Shown piece after piece: positions 35,315 to 44,799 of a stretch of DNA of 64,000 nucleotides. Both the position numbers and the translations under genes were made by a program. Location of the stretch: assembly GCF_014529935.1 (NCBI RefSeq), contig NZ_JACVFC010000001.1, positions 434,001 through 498,000 of the forward strand. Direction: 5' to 3'. How positions within the stretch are numbered: position 1 is the first letter of the stretch; every line of letters starts with the position of its first letter. The notes under the pieces were generated by a model. That model worked only from the letters and a program-made list of their open reading frames with translations, was not told where the DNA came from and ran no database searches. The DNA is from Chitinophaga qingshengii (GTDB taxonomy: Bacteria > Bacteroidota > Bacteroidia > Chitinophagales > Chitinophagaceae).

Positions 35315-35777
35315 ACTTCAATACACCACAGGTAAAAATGGCGAGCAACAACAACAGCTGTATCATGTAAAACAGCGTTAACTGGCCTTTGATCGGCTCC
35401 AGAGACGTTTCTATTTTTTCATTGGATGATACCGCCAGTAAAACAGGCCGCATCTTTTTTCCCAGTCTCCTTCCTACCACACTATTCAGCACCAGCAGTA
35501 CTACCATACCCATTTTGATGCGGAACCAAAGCTGCTCGCCATAGGTACCATGCACCAGGGCCATCATATAGATACCCGATACCAGCAATAATAACATACC
35601 GACACCCATGATGATGGGAAAACGGGCGGTCAGATCCAAAATAGCGGCAGCCCTTAAACGATCGGAAGCATATACTTTCCAGAAACGGCGATTGGCCATA
35701 AATCCAGCCAGCACGACACCGGACATCATAGACAGTCCGATGATGTGCAGCAGCAAACTCAATAAATAGGTGTTCAT
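35307..35777 (-). CDS. Small four-helix membrane protein (CopD/DUF2269-like)
   Basis: 156 residues with four hydrophobic segments: about 4-25, 53-75, 83-102 and 133-153. Histidine in LLLHIIGLSMMSGVVLAGF near the start, and the pattern of helices, recall CopD-like and DUF2269-type integral membrane proteins, some of which carry haem or copper. I cannot assign a family firmly. It overlaps the haem-binding gene by 8 bases tail to tail. Confidence 0.6.
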   Translation of the reverse strand: MNTYLLSLLLHIIGLSMMSGVVLAGFMANRRFWKVYASDRLRAAAILDLTARFPIIMGVGMLLLLVSGIYMMALVHGTYGEQLWFRIKMGMVVLLVLNSVVGRRLGKKMRPVLLAVSSNEKIETSLEPIKGQLTLFYMIQLLLLLAIFTCGVLKFT

Positions 35778-35865
35778 TTAGCAGTATTTTTTATACTGAC
35801 AAAGGTCTGTATGCGTTGCTTTTTCCGTTTACATTAAAGGGAGCCTTATTTATATAAAAAGGAAT

Positions 35866-35873
35866 TAGATTTG
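35866..35873 (+). promoter_or_regulatory. Putative -7 box of the AraC-family gene
   Basis: TAGATTTG matches TAnnTTTG exactly and lies 13 bases before the ATG at 35887. Confidence 0.4.
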
Positions 35874-35886
35874 TAGAAAAAGAACC

Positions 35887-36861
35887 ATGCCGCTGCAATG
35901 GGATGACTCAGGAAATGGCCGGCCGCAAATCGATCGCACACAGCCGGGCATCAATACACCGCAATTACATGAAGGGTCTGCCGAAGTATCGATGGCTTTC
36001 GGCCGGGGGCAAATGTCTCACTGGATGTTTGACGGTATCCGTATGATAAAAAGCGACTGGGAATACAACAACCGCAGTCAGATGAGCTGGCAGAATGAAG
36101 ATGATGTGATCCACCTGCATTTTATTATGCGGGGACATATGGTCATGGAATCGCTGGAAGGTAAAGCGCCATTGCATTTTACCACCAATACCCATAACAT
36201 GTTGTACAACAATATGGCGCCTGGTATAGTTTCCAATGAAGAATTGAATGCTTCCGCCTTTATCCTGCAATTTACCAAAGAAACTTTCCTGCAACTCACA
36301 GAACACTCAGACGAAGTATTGCAACGTTTTGCAGACAAAGTACTGACTGGCAAACCAGGAGCATTATCTGACCGCAGTTTACCCATAGACCTGTCCATGC
36401 AGCAGACTATCAATGCTATCCTCCATTGCGGTTACCAGGGCGGTATCAAAAAAATGTTCCTTTTTTCCAAAGCTATTGAGATGCTGGTACTTCAGGCAGC
36501 ATCCTATCATCAGTATCACCAACGGCAAAGCAGTATCGTACGCACCGCTTATGACCGCGACCGGCTGCACTTTGCCCGGGAACATCTGCTGGAAAACCTG
36601 GAAAATCCTCCTACCCTTCCTGCACTGGCCAAACTGGCAGGACTAAACGAATACAAGTTGAAACACGGATTCAAGGAGCTGTTTAACACCACCGCCTTCG
36701 GACTGGTAGCGGAACAGCGGCTGGAACTGGCACGTACCTATTTGCTGGATCATCACAAAACCGTAGGTGAAATTGCAGATATGCTGGGGTACTCGTCTAT
36801 ACAGCATTTTAGTAGCGCGTTTAAAAAGAAATTTGGTCGTTCACCTAATAAAGCGAGATGA
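35887..36861 (+). CDS. AraC family transcriptional regulator
   Basis: 324 residues. The C-terminal two-helix-turn-helix region is clear: LPALAKLAGLNEYKLKHGFK (first HTH) and VGEIADMLGYSSIQHFSSAF (second HTH), ending KKKFGRSPNKAR. The N-terminal part (VIHLHFIMRGHMVME) is the sensor-like region seen in PchR-type siderophore regulators. It stands before the AcrA-AcrB-TolC pump genes with a terminator in between, so it could regulate them, but that is only inferred from position. Confidence 0.88.
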   Translation: MPLQWDDSGNGRPQIDRTQPGINTPQLHEGSAEVSMAFGRGQMSHWMFDGIRMIKSDWEYNNRSQMSWQNEDDVIHLHFIMRGHMVMESLEGKAPLHFTTNTHNMLYNNMAPGIVSNEELNASAFILQFTKETFLQLTEHSDEVLQRFADKVLTGKPGALSDRSLPIDLSMQQTINAILHCGYQGGIKKMFLFSKAIEMLVLQAASYHQYHQRQSSIVRTAYDRDRLHFAREHLLENLENPPTLPALAKLAGLNEYKLKHGFKELFNTTAFGLVAEQRLELARTYLLDHHKTVGEIADMLGYSSIQHFSSAFKKKFGRSPNKAR

Positions 36862-36912
36862 CGTTGTTTGCACCACTACCTGGTTAAAGCAAGCACTCCT
36901 CACAAACTTATC

Positions 36913-36938
36913 AAGACCGCCCACCAGCGGTCTTTTTT
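36913..36938 (+). terminator. Rho-independent terminator after the AraC-family gene
   Basis: AAGACCGC, loop CCACCA and GCGGTCTT form an 8-bp stem running into a T-tract on the plus strand, 51 bases after the AraC stop codon. Confidence 0.85.
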
Positions 36939-37045
36939 CATCTCCTCTCTTTTCCGGTTCATCCCCCATTTTTTCCGCTTCACCCCGATTGTCGGTTTCC
37001 CATCTCCTGTAATACGCCACATTTGCCCCCTATAAAGAAAAATTG

Positions 37046-38239
37046 ATGGCAATGAATCACCTAACAAGCAACATAAGAAACAGATATCTGATTCCAGGGA
37101 TGATCATGGCCTGCCTGCTGCCCGCCGCCCTGAGCAGCTGCGGCAGCAAAGCCGGTGCGGAAGCTGCCGGTATGCAGGCTCCCGTACCGGAACTGCCGGT
37201 GATGACCCTGGATACGACTTCGGCTCTGACCGTCAGCGATTATTCCGCCCTGCTGGAAGGAAAAGTAAATGTCGATATCCGTCCACAGGTGGATGGTTAT
37301 CTCGATAAAATATTTGTCGATGAAGGCAGCTATGTAAAAGCCGGGCAGCCTTTGTTCCAGGTCAACGAGCAACCTTTCCGGGAGCAGCTCAACAGGGACA
37401 TTGCCAGTCTTCATGCAATGGAATCAGCCCTGAATGCCGCACAACTGGAGGTGGACAAAGTAAAACCCCTGGTAGACGCCAAAGTGATGGCAGAGATGCA
37501 ACTGAAAACCGCGCTTGCCACCCTTCAAACCGCTAAAGCCAATGTAGAACAGGCGAAAGCTGCTGTAGCAGCCGCCCGCATCAATGTAGGTTTTGCCCTG
37601 GTAAAAGCGCCGGTGAGCGGCTATATTGGCCGTATCCCAAAAAGGGTCGGCAACCTGGTAGGTAAAACAGATGCTATGCCACTCACTACCCTGTCCGATA
37701 TCAGCGAAGTATATGCGTATTTCTCCATGAGTGAAAACGACTTTATGAATTTCAGCAAAGGCGCTTCCGGCGCGACTTTACAGCAACAACTGAAACAACT
37801 TCGCCCGGTAACGCTGATACTCTCTAATGGAGAAACCTATAACCAGAAAGGGCGTATTGAGATGGTAGACGGTCAGTTTAACAAAACCACCGCTGCTATC
37901 AGTCTGCGCGCCACCTTCCCCAACCCCGCTTCCCTGCTACGTTCCGGCAATACCGGCAAAGTGAGGGTAGAACAATTGTTCAACGGTGTGATAGAAGTAC
38001 CGCAGGCCGCTACCCTGGAAATGCAGGACAAGGTGTTTGTATACCAGCTGGGTGACAGCAACAAGGTACAACGCCGCATTCTCCAGCTGGCAGGCAGAAG
38101 CCAGGACAACTTCATTGTCAGGGAAGGTGTACAGCGGGGCGATAAGATTGTGACCGCCGGTATCGAAACCCTGATGGAAGGCGCCGTGGTAAAACCCGCC
38201 GGCAGTAAAGATTCCGTTGCCCCGGCAGCGGGAAAATAA
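37046..38239 (+). CDS. RND efflux periplasmic adaptor (AcrA/MexA-like)
   Basis: 397 residues from ATG 37046 (TTG 37043 and ATG 37052 are also possible). Lipoprotein with Cys32 in AALSSCGSK. VDIRPQVDGYLDKIFVDEGS (lipoyl half), ALVKAPVSGYIGRIPKRVGN (second half) and VPQAATLEMQDKVFVYQL (membrane-proximal) are the membrane-fusion-protein pattern of multidrug pumps. It is the first gene of an AcrA-AcrB-TolC operon separate from the metal pump. Confidence 0.93.
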   Translation: MAMNHLTSNIRNRYLIPGMIMACLLPAALSSCGSKAGAEAAGMQAPVPELPVMTLDTTSALTVSDYSALLEGKVNVDIRPQVDGYLDKIFVDEGSYVKAGQPLFQVNEQPFREQLNRDIASLHAMESALNAAQLEVDKVKPLVDAKVMAEMQLKTALATLQTAKANVEQAKAAVAAARINVGFALVKAPVSGYIGRIPKRVGNLVGKTDAMPLTTLSDISEVYAYFSMSENDFMNFSKGASGATLQQQLKQLRPVTLILSNGETYNQKGRIEMVDGQFNKTTAAISLRATFPNPASLLRSGNTGKVRVEQLFNGVIEVPQAATLEMQDKVFVYQLGDSNKVQRRILQLAGRSQDNFIVREGVQRGDKIVTAGIETLMEGAVVKPAGSKDSVAPAAGK

Positions 38240-38258
38240 ACCCAAAGTAATACAAGCC

Positions 38259-41200
38259 ATGCTGAATAAAATCATTCAACGACCAGTACTTGCTACCGTT
38301 ATATCGGTGATCCTGGTTATCCTGGGTATCGTAGGGCTTACCCGCCTGCCGGTTACCCAATTTCCCGACATCGCTCCACCCAGCGTAGTGGTGAGCGCCA
38401 CCTTCCCGGGTGGTAACGCCGCAACCGTGCTGCGTTCGGTAGTTACCCCGCTGGAAGAAGCCATCAACGGCGTGGAGAACATGACCTATATACAATCCAC
38501 CGCCAGCAATGACGGTATGGGTATGGTCACCGTTTTCTTTAAACTGGGTACCGATCCTGACCAGGCCGCGGTAAACGTACAAAACCGCGTAGCCCAGGTG
38601 ACAAGCCAGTTGCCGCCGGAAGTAATACAGGCCGGCGTTACCACCACCAAACAACAGAACGGGATGATCATGATCCTCGACCTGGTGAGTGACGACAACA
38701 AAAAATACGACGAAGCTTTTCTGCAGAACTACGCCAAGATCAATGTTATACCGGAGATCAAACGTATTCCGGGTGTAGGCCAGGCGCAGATTTTCGGCGC
38801 CAAGGACTACTCCATGCGTGTATGGCTGAAGCCCGAGCAACTGGCCGCCTATAACGTAACCACCACCGAGGTGATGAACGCTATCCGCGACCAGAGCCTG
38901 GAAGCCGCTCCCGGTAAATTCGGGGAGGGTACCAACGAACCTTTGTCTTTTGTGATCAACTATAAAGGGAAATTTAATCTCCCTGAACAGTATGAAAAAA
39001 TCGTGATCCGCGTAGCGCCCGACGGCTCTGTGCTGTACCTGAAAGACCTGGCCCGTATTGAGCTGGGATCTGCCAACTACACCACCGATAACCGGGTGAA
39101 CGGTAAAGATGCCGTAACCATGGCCATCTTCCAGACCAATGGCTCCAATGCCAACGCTATACAGACCGCTATCAGCGAAGTGATGAACAATGCCTCCAAA
39201 ACGTTCCCCAAAGGGATACATTACAATGTGACCATGAGCACCAAGGAGCAGCTGGACATCTCTATCGAGCAGGTAAAATCTACCCTGATAGAAGCATTCA
39301 TACTGGTATTCGTGATCGTGTTCCTGTTCCTGCAGGATTTCCGTTCCACCCTGATCCCGGCTATTGCGGTACCGGTATCACTGATAGGCACCTTCTTTTT
39401 CCTTCAGTTGATGGGCTTTTCCATCAATATGCTGACGCTCTTCGCGTTGGTGCTGGCCATCGGGATTGTGGTGGACGACGCTATCGTAGTAGTGGAAGCC
39501 GTGCATAGTAAGATGGAGCGATCGCACCTTCCCGCCAGGGCTGCCACGCTATCAGCCATGAGCGAGATCACCGGTGCGATCGTATCTATCACCCTGGTAA
39601 TGGCTGCCGTGTTCCTGCCCGTAGGTTTTATGGAAGGCCCCACCGGCGTGTTTTACCGGCAGTTTGCCTTTACGCTGGCCATCGCCATCCTGATATCCGC
39701 GCTGAACGCACTGACCCTTAGTCCTGCATTGTGTGCCCTCTTCCTGAAGAACACCCATGCCGGCGAAGGCAGTCACGATGGTAAAGCCCCGGCACGCCAG
39801 GGATTTGCCGGTCGTTTCTTCACCGCGTTTAACTCTGGTTTCCAGGCCATGACCAACAAATACGGTCGTGCGGTGAAATGGCTGATCTCCCACAAATGGG
39901 TAGGTCTTGGGCTGTTGGCTATCATCACCGCCGTATCGGCATGGCTGATGCAGGTCACCCCTAAAGGCTTTATCCCTAATGAAGACGGCAGCTTTGTGGC
40001 CTACTCGCTGTCACTCCCTCCGGGAGCGGGTTTAGACAGGACCACCAAAGTATTGCACCGGGCAGACAGCATTCTGCGGCAGATGTCCTTCGTAGAATCA
40101 GAGACCAGTATCTCCGGTTATAATATCCTGAGTAATGGCGCCAGTCCCGCTTACGCCATGGGTTTCGTAAAACTGAAGCCTATCAAGGAACGTGGCGACA
40201 TCAGCAAAATAGATGACATCGTGGGTGTGCTCACCGAAAAACTGGCAGCCATTAAGGAAGGGACTTTCAGTGTGTTCACCTTCCCTACCGTACCCGGCTT
40301 CGGTTCCTTCAGCGGCCTGGAGTTGGTATTACAGGACCGCACCGGCGGCCCGGTGGACAAGTTCAGCGAAGTAGCCAATAAATTCATCGGCGAGTTAATG
40401 CAAACACCGGAGATAGCCGTTGCCTTTACCATGTTTAAGGCCGACTTCCCCCAGTACGAGATCGTGGTAGATGCCGTAAAAGCCAAACAGCTGGGCGTGA
40501 GTGTGAGTGACCTGATGATGTCTTTGCAGACCTATTACGGTAGTAACCAGGCCAATGATTTCAACCGGTTTGGTAAATATTACCGCGTAATGGTGCAGGC
40601 GGAACCCGGTTCCCGTGGTAACCCGTCCAGCCTGGAAGGGATGTTCGTTAAAAATGATCAGGGACAGATGGTGCCGGTGAACAGTGTGATCACGCTTAAA
40701 AAAGTGTATGGCCCGGAGATGATGAACCGTTACAACCTGTTTAACTCCATCACCATCAACGCCATGCCTAAACCGGGCTACAGCAGTGGTGATGCCATTA
40801 ACGCCGTAGAGCGGCTGGCCGCTACCCGTCTGCCTGTTGGCTTCAGTTATGAGTGGACCGGTTTAAGTAAGGAAGAAAAAACAGCCGGTAACCAGATGGT
40901 GTTCATCTTCGTGCTGGCGCTGGTATTCGTTTACTTCCTGCTGGCAGCGCAATACGAAAGTTACCTGTTACCGCTGGCCGTACTGTTGTCTATCCCTACC
41001 GGTATATTGGGCGTGTTTCTCGCTATCAACCTGACCGGTATCGACAACAATATTTATGTACAGGTGGGGCTGGTGATGCTCATTGGCTTGCTCGCCAAGA
41101 ACGCCATTTTGATCGTGGAGTTCGCCGTACAGCGGCGCCGTGCAGGTAAAACCCTGTTGTCTGCCGCGCTGGAAGCTGCCAAACTGCGTCTCCGTCCGAT

Positions 41201-41432
41201 CATCATGACATCCCTGGCCTTTGTGGCAGGTCTGATGCCGCTGATGTTCGTAAAAGGACCTTCGGCGTTGGGGAACCACTCCATCAGTATTGGTACTGCA
41301 GGTGGCATGTTGTCCGGGGTTATCCTGGGGGTATTTATCATCCCGGTATTGTTCATCGTGTTCCAGTACCTGCAGGAGAAAGTCTCCCGTCACAAACCGG
41401 TGACCATCAAAGAAGAACCCGTTACGGCGTAA
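38259..41432 (+). CDS. RND multidrug efflux permease (AcrB/HAE1 type)
   Basis: 1057 residues from ATG 38259, the normal AcrB length. MLNKIIQRPVLATVISVILV is helix 1; ASNDGMGMVTVFFKLGTDPD, LAIGIVVDDAIVVVEAVHSK (with the proton-relay Asp-Asp) and KNAILIVEFAVQRRRAGKTL are HAE1 signatures. The two halves are complete. It pumps hydrophobic or amphiphilic compounds out of the periplasm and inner membrane. It sits 19 bases after the adaptor gene. Confidence 0.95.
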   Translation: MLNKIIQRPVLATVISVILVILGIVGLTRLPVTQFPDIAPPSVVVSATFPGGNAATVLRSVVTPLEEAINGVENMTYIQSTASNDGMGMVTVFFKLGTDPDQAAVNVQNRVAQVTSQLPPEVIQAGVTTTKQQNGMIMILDLVSDDNKKYDEAFLQNYAKINVIPEIKRIPGVGQAQIFGAKDYSMRVWLKPEQLAAYNVTTTEVMNAIRDQSLEAAPGKFGEGTNEPLSFVINYKGKFNLPEQYEKIVIRVAPDGSVLYLKDLARIELGSANYTTDNRVNGKDAVTMAIFQTNGSNANAIQTAISEVMNNASKTFPKGIHYNVTMSTKEQLDISIEQVKSTLIEAFILVFVIVFLFLQDFRSTLIPAIAVPVSLIGTFFFLQLMGFSINMLTLFALVLAIGIVVDDAIVVVEAVHSKMERSHLPARAATLSAMSEITGAIVSITLVMAAVFLPVGFMEGPTGVFYRQFAFTLAIAILISALNALTLSPALCALFLKNTHAGEGSHDGKAPARQGFAGRFFTAFNSGFQAMTNKYGRAVKWLISHKWVGLGLLAIITAVSAWLMQVTPKGFIPNEDGSFVAYSLSLPPGAGLDRTTKVLHRADSILRQMSFVESETSISGYNILSNGASPAYAMGFVKLKPIKERGDISKIDDIVGVLTEKLAAIKEGTFSVFTFPTVPGFGSFSGLELVLQDRTGGPVDKFSEVANKFIGELMQTPEIAVAFTMFKADFPQYEIVVDAVKAKQLGVSVSDLMMSLQTYYGSNQANDFNRFGKYYRVMVQAEPGSRGNPSSLEGMFVKNDQGQMVPVNSVITLKKVYGPEMMNRYNLFNSITINAMPKPGYSSGDAINAVERLAATRLPVGFSYEWTGLSKEEKTAGNQMVFIFVLALVFVYFLLAAQYESYLLPLAVLLSIPTGILGVFLAINLTGIDNNIYVQVGLVMLIGLLAKNAILIVEFAVQRRRAGKTLLSAALEAAKLRLRPIIMTSLAFVAGLMPLMFVKGPSALGNHSISIGTAGGMLSGVILGVFIIPVLFIVFQYLQEKVSRHKPVTIKEEPVTA

Positions 41433-41455
41433 ACATATTCTAAAATCAGTATACA

Positions 41456-42874
41456 ATGACTATCAATAAATCACTGTTGTTTGCCATGGCCGTACTCTCC
41501 TGTACGGTGATGGCCTGCAGGGTGGGCAAAGATTTTACCCGGCCGGCAACGGCATTGCCGGAGCAGTACCGGAGCATTCCGGCGCCGGCAGATAGCAACA
41601 ATATCGGCCAGGTATCGTGGAAAGTATTTTTCACCGATCCGGCGTTACAAACGCTGATCGACAGCGCCATTGCGCACAACTTCGATATACAGACCGCGCT
41701 GAAGAATACAGAGATTTCCGCGCAGACACTCAAGTCCGCCAGGCTGGGCAATCTGCCGGACCTCAATCTGACCATACAGGCCAACCGCAGTTACCCCTCC
41801 AAAAACAGTCTGAATGGCTCCATGGCCGATCAGTTTATGGGTACCCGTTATATGGACGACTTCAACGCCAACGTAGGTTTGAGTTGGGAAGTAGTGGCCT
41901 GGGGTAAGATCAGCCGGCTGAAAGAAGCTGCCCTGGCTGGTTACCTGCTGAGCAACGAAGCCGCTCATGCCGTGCAGACCCGTATTGTCAGTGAAGTAGC
42001 CCAGGGATATTATAACCTGTTGATGCTGGACCGCCAGCGGGACATCGCTGCCCGGAACCTGGCATTGAACGACAGTACCCTGTCCATGATGCAGTTACAG
42101 TTTCAGTCCGGTCTGATCAACAGTCTCGCTATCGAACAAACCGCCGCCCAAAGGCAGGTGGCTGCCGCCCTGTTACCCCAATTGGAGCGCCAGATTACGC
42201 TCCAGGAGAATGCACTCAGCATTCTTACCGGGACATTGCCTGCCGGCATTGCCCGGAGCAACCGGCCTTCATCCGTTGTAACAGGCAGCCCTTTACAAGC
42301 CGGCGTACCCGCCAGTCTGCTTAGTCAACGCCCCGACGTACAGGCAGCCGAGATGGCCGTTAAAGTGGCGAATGCCAAAGCCGGCATCGCCCAGGCCAGC
42401 ATGTACCCGGCCCTTAATATCACTGCCAGTGCAGGGCTTAATACTTTTAAAGCCTATAACTGGTTCAGCATACCAGGCAGCCTTTTTGAAACAGTAGCCG
42501 GCAGTATTACGCAGCCGATCTTCCAACGGAGGAAATTAAAGACAGAATGGGAAACGGCTAAAATAGAATGGGAGAAAGCAGCCATCGACTTCCGGAAATC
42601 GGTATTAACAGCGGTGGGAGAAGTATCAGACGCCCTTGTGAAGATAGACAAGCTCAAAGCGCAACAAGAGATGACACAGCTGCGGGTGGACAAGCTGCAA
42701 AGCGCCACCAGAAATGCCGGCTTATTGTTTCAAAGTGGTATGGCTACCTACCTGGAAGTAATCAGTGCACAAAGCAACGTATTGCAGAGTGAACTGGACC
42801 TGGCCTCCGTACAGCGCGAACAGCAGGGTGCTGTCGTGGAATTGTACCGCTCACTGGGCGGAGGCTGGAAATAG
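41456..42874 (+). CDS. NodT/TolC-type outer-membrane efflux lipoprotein
   Basis: 472 residues, lipoprotein with Cys21 in TVMACRVGKDF. The end of the first repeat (DFNANVGLSWEVVAWGKI), SQRPDVQAAEMAVKVANAKA and LEVISAQSNVLQSELDLA are the NodT-family pattern of outer-membrane efflux channels. It is the third gene of the drug-pump operon, 23 bases after AcrB. Confidence 0.92.
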   Translation: MTINKSLLFAMAVLSCTVMACRVGKDFTRPATALPEQYRSIPAPADSNNIGQVSWKVFFTDPALQTLIDSAIAHNFDIQTALKNTEISAQTLKSARLGNLPDLNLTIQANRSYPSKNSLNGSMADQFMGTRYMDDFNANVGLSWEVVAWGKISRLKEAALAGYLLSNEAAHAVQTRIVSEVAQGYYNLLMLDRQRDIAARNLALNDSTLSMMQLQFQSGLINSLAIEQTAAQRQVAAALLPQLERQITLQENALSILTGTLPAGIARSNRPSSVVTGSPLQAGVPASLLSQRPDVQAAEMAVKVANAKAGIAQASMYPALNITASAGLNTFKAYNWFSIPGSLFETVAGSITQPIFQRRKLKTEWETAKIEWEKAAIDFRKSVLTAVGEVSDALVKIDKLKAQQEMTQLRVDKLQSATRNAGLLFQSGMATYLEVISAQSNVLQSELDLASVQREQQGAVVELYRSLGGGWK

Positions 42875-42922
42875 ACCTGATTACTTTATATTTAGGGCCC
42901 GTTGATGCACTAAAAACAAGCA

Positions 42923-44026
42923 ATGAGCAAAAATAACATGGCAGAAAAGATGTTCAACAGGTATTACCGGATATTTATCATTCCGATGATATTTCTCCTG
43001 TACTACCTGTTGTCCTACCTGGTGAATCCCTACAGCGAGTCCTGGACCAGGATGTTTAAACAGAGCTGGAAAGAACTGCTGATAGAGTGGACCATTATGA
43101 TGATTTTCTGCTGGCTGATTACAGAAGCGAGCCTGATCACCTCCCGGTGGATGGACCGCCGTATTCCCTGGGAACGTTGGCCTATCCGGCGTTTTATTGC
43201 CCAGCTTTTTGGTCAGATTGTTTCTGTGGGTATTCTGCTCAGCATCCTATATGTTATCCTCTCCCTTATTTTCGGTCCGCCTGAAAACAAGCCTGCTACC
43301 ATACCGGAAAAACTGGACGAATGGCAATTTGTTTTTGTATGCGTGATGTTGTCGATCCTGATCAGCGCCGTGCATACCGGCAACTTTTTCCTGCAGCGTT
43401 GGAAAACCTCGATGCTGGAGGCCTCAGAGCTAGAGCTTAAAGCGGCGGATTTAAGGCAGATAGCCATGCAATCACAGTTGCAGTCCTTAAAGTTACAGCT
43501 GGACCCGCATTTTATGTTCAACAATTTCAGCACATTATCCGCGCTGATTGAAGAAGACAAAACAATAGCCTTATCCTTCCTGGAGAACCTGTCACGTGTG
43601 TACCGCTACATGATCGTGAATTTGCCGAATGATATTATCACGCTAAAAGAAGAGCTGCGTTTTATACAGGCCTACATCTACCTGATCCGTATCCGTCATG
43701 GCGACAATGTGGACATCCGGATAGACGTACCCAACGATATCTCCGGCCGGGGCATCCCACCTATCACGCTGCAGTTGCTGATAGAGAATGCCATCAAACA
43801 TAATGTGGCTACCGGAGAACACCCCCTGCATATACATATTTATCAAAGCGAAGAAGGAAAATTAACTGTCAGCAATAATACCCAGCGTATCCCCAATGTG
43901 ATCCCGTCAACCAAACTGGGCCTGGAAAATATCCGGAACCGTTATGCCCTGCTCTCCGACCAGACACCGGTAGTAGTGGAAGAAAACGGGATGTTTATAG
44001 TCACGCTGCCATTACTGGATTTTTAA
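42923..44026 (+). CDS. LytS/YehU-type membrane sensor histidine kinase
   Basis: 367 residues with four membrane segments (about 17-36, 53-72, 94-117, 134-156) and a coiled-coil linker. His196 in QLDPHFMFNNF is the phosphorylation site of the His_kinase family; the ATP-binding part has ITLQLLIENAIKHN and KLGLENIRNRYALL. It is followed after 10 bases by its LytTR response regulator and lies 48 bases after the drug-pump operon, which the pair may control. Confidence 0.93.
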   Translation: MSKNNMAEKMFNRYYRIFIIPMIFLLYYLLSYLVNPYSESWTRMFKQSWKELLIEWTIMMIFCWLITEASLITSRWMDRRIPWERWPIRRFIAQLFGQIVSVGILLSILYVILSLIFGPPENKPATIPEKLDEWQFVFVCVMLSILISAVHTGNFFLQRWKTSMLEASELELKAADLRQIAMQSQLQSLKLQLDPHFMFNNFSTLSALIEEDKTIALSFLENLSRVYRYMIVNLPNDIITLKEELRFIQAYIYLIRIRHGDNVDIRIDVPNDISGRGIPPITLQLLIENAIKHNVATGEHPLHIHIYQSEEGKLTVSNNTQRIPNVIPSTKLGLENIRNRYALLSDQTPVVVEENGMFIVTLPLLDF

Positions 44027-44036
44027 AATTACCGAT

Positions 44037-44795
44037 ATGAGAATTGTGATCATCGAAGACGAAAAACCGAATGCCACCCGGTTAAAGAACCTCGTTCAGG
44101 ATATCTGTCCCGATGCAGTTGTAGAAGCCATGCTGGACACCGTGAGCGGTAGTGTAGCCTGGTTTAAGGAACACCAACACCCCGATGCCGTATTGATGGA
44201 CATCCGGTTGGCAGATGGGTTATCATTTGATATTTTTCAGCAGGTGTCCCTGCAATGCCCTGTTATTTTCACCACCGCTTACGATGAATATGCCATCAGG
44301 GCGTTTAAAGTGAACAGTATAGACTACCTGCTGAAACCAATAGAGAAAGAAGACCTGCGGCAGGCGTTGGATAAGATCCACCGGCAGCCGGTACAGGCAG
44401 GACCTACCGAGATGGTACAGCAATTACTGGAGTTTTTTAAACAGAAGGAAGTCAGCTACCGTACCCGTTTTATGCTGCCTTTCCGGGATGGATACCGTAC
44501 CGTACTCGTAGAAGATGTAGATTTTGTTTATTATGCCAACAGTGTTACCTATCTCGTTTTAAAAGACAAATCCCAGGTTGTTGTTACCCAAACGATGGAC
44601 GAGCTTGAAGAGCAGTTAAACCCTGTCCAGTTTTTCCGGGCCAACCGGCAACATATTATCGGCGTACACAGTATAGACCGTATACTCCATTCATTTAACG
44701 GCAAGCTGCAGATAAGGCTGAAGCGTGATCCTGAGCGGGAAGTGCTGGTCAGCAAAGAGAAAGTACCGTTGTTTAAACAGTGGTTGGATCAGTAG
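44037..44795 (+). CDS. LytTR family response regulator
   Basis: 252 residues. The receiver domain has the acidic pair in IIEDEK, phospho-acceptor Asp55 in VLMDIRLADG and Lys near residue 100 (YLLKPIEKEDL). The C-terminal LytTR DNA-binding domain is seen in DFVYYANSVTYLVLKDKSQV and FFRANRQHIIGVHSIDRIL. It is the partner of the kinase immediately upstream. It converges on the FecR gene with 4 bases between. Confidence 0.94.
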   Translation: MRIVIIEDEKPNATRLKNLVQDICPDAVVEAMLDTVSGSVAWFKEHQHPDAVLMDIRLADGLSFDIFQQVSLQCPVIFTTAYDEYAIRAFKVNSIDYLLKPIEKEDLRQALDKIHRQPVQAGPTEMVQQLLEFFKQKEVSYRTRFMLPFRDGYRTVLVEDVDFVYYANSVTYLVLKDKSQVVVTQTMDELEEQLNPVQFFRANRQHIIGVHSIDRILHSFNGKLQIRLKRDPEREVLVSKEKVPLFKQWLDQ

Positions 44796-44799
44796 TCGG

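Noticed and set aside
38118..39221. 367-codon minus-strand open frame inside AcrB
   Set aside because: Shadow of the permease gene, which has all RND motifs on the other strand.
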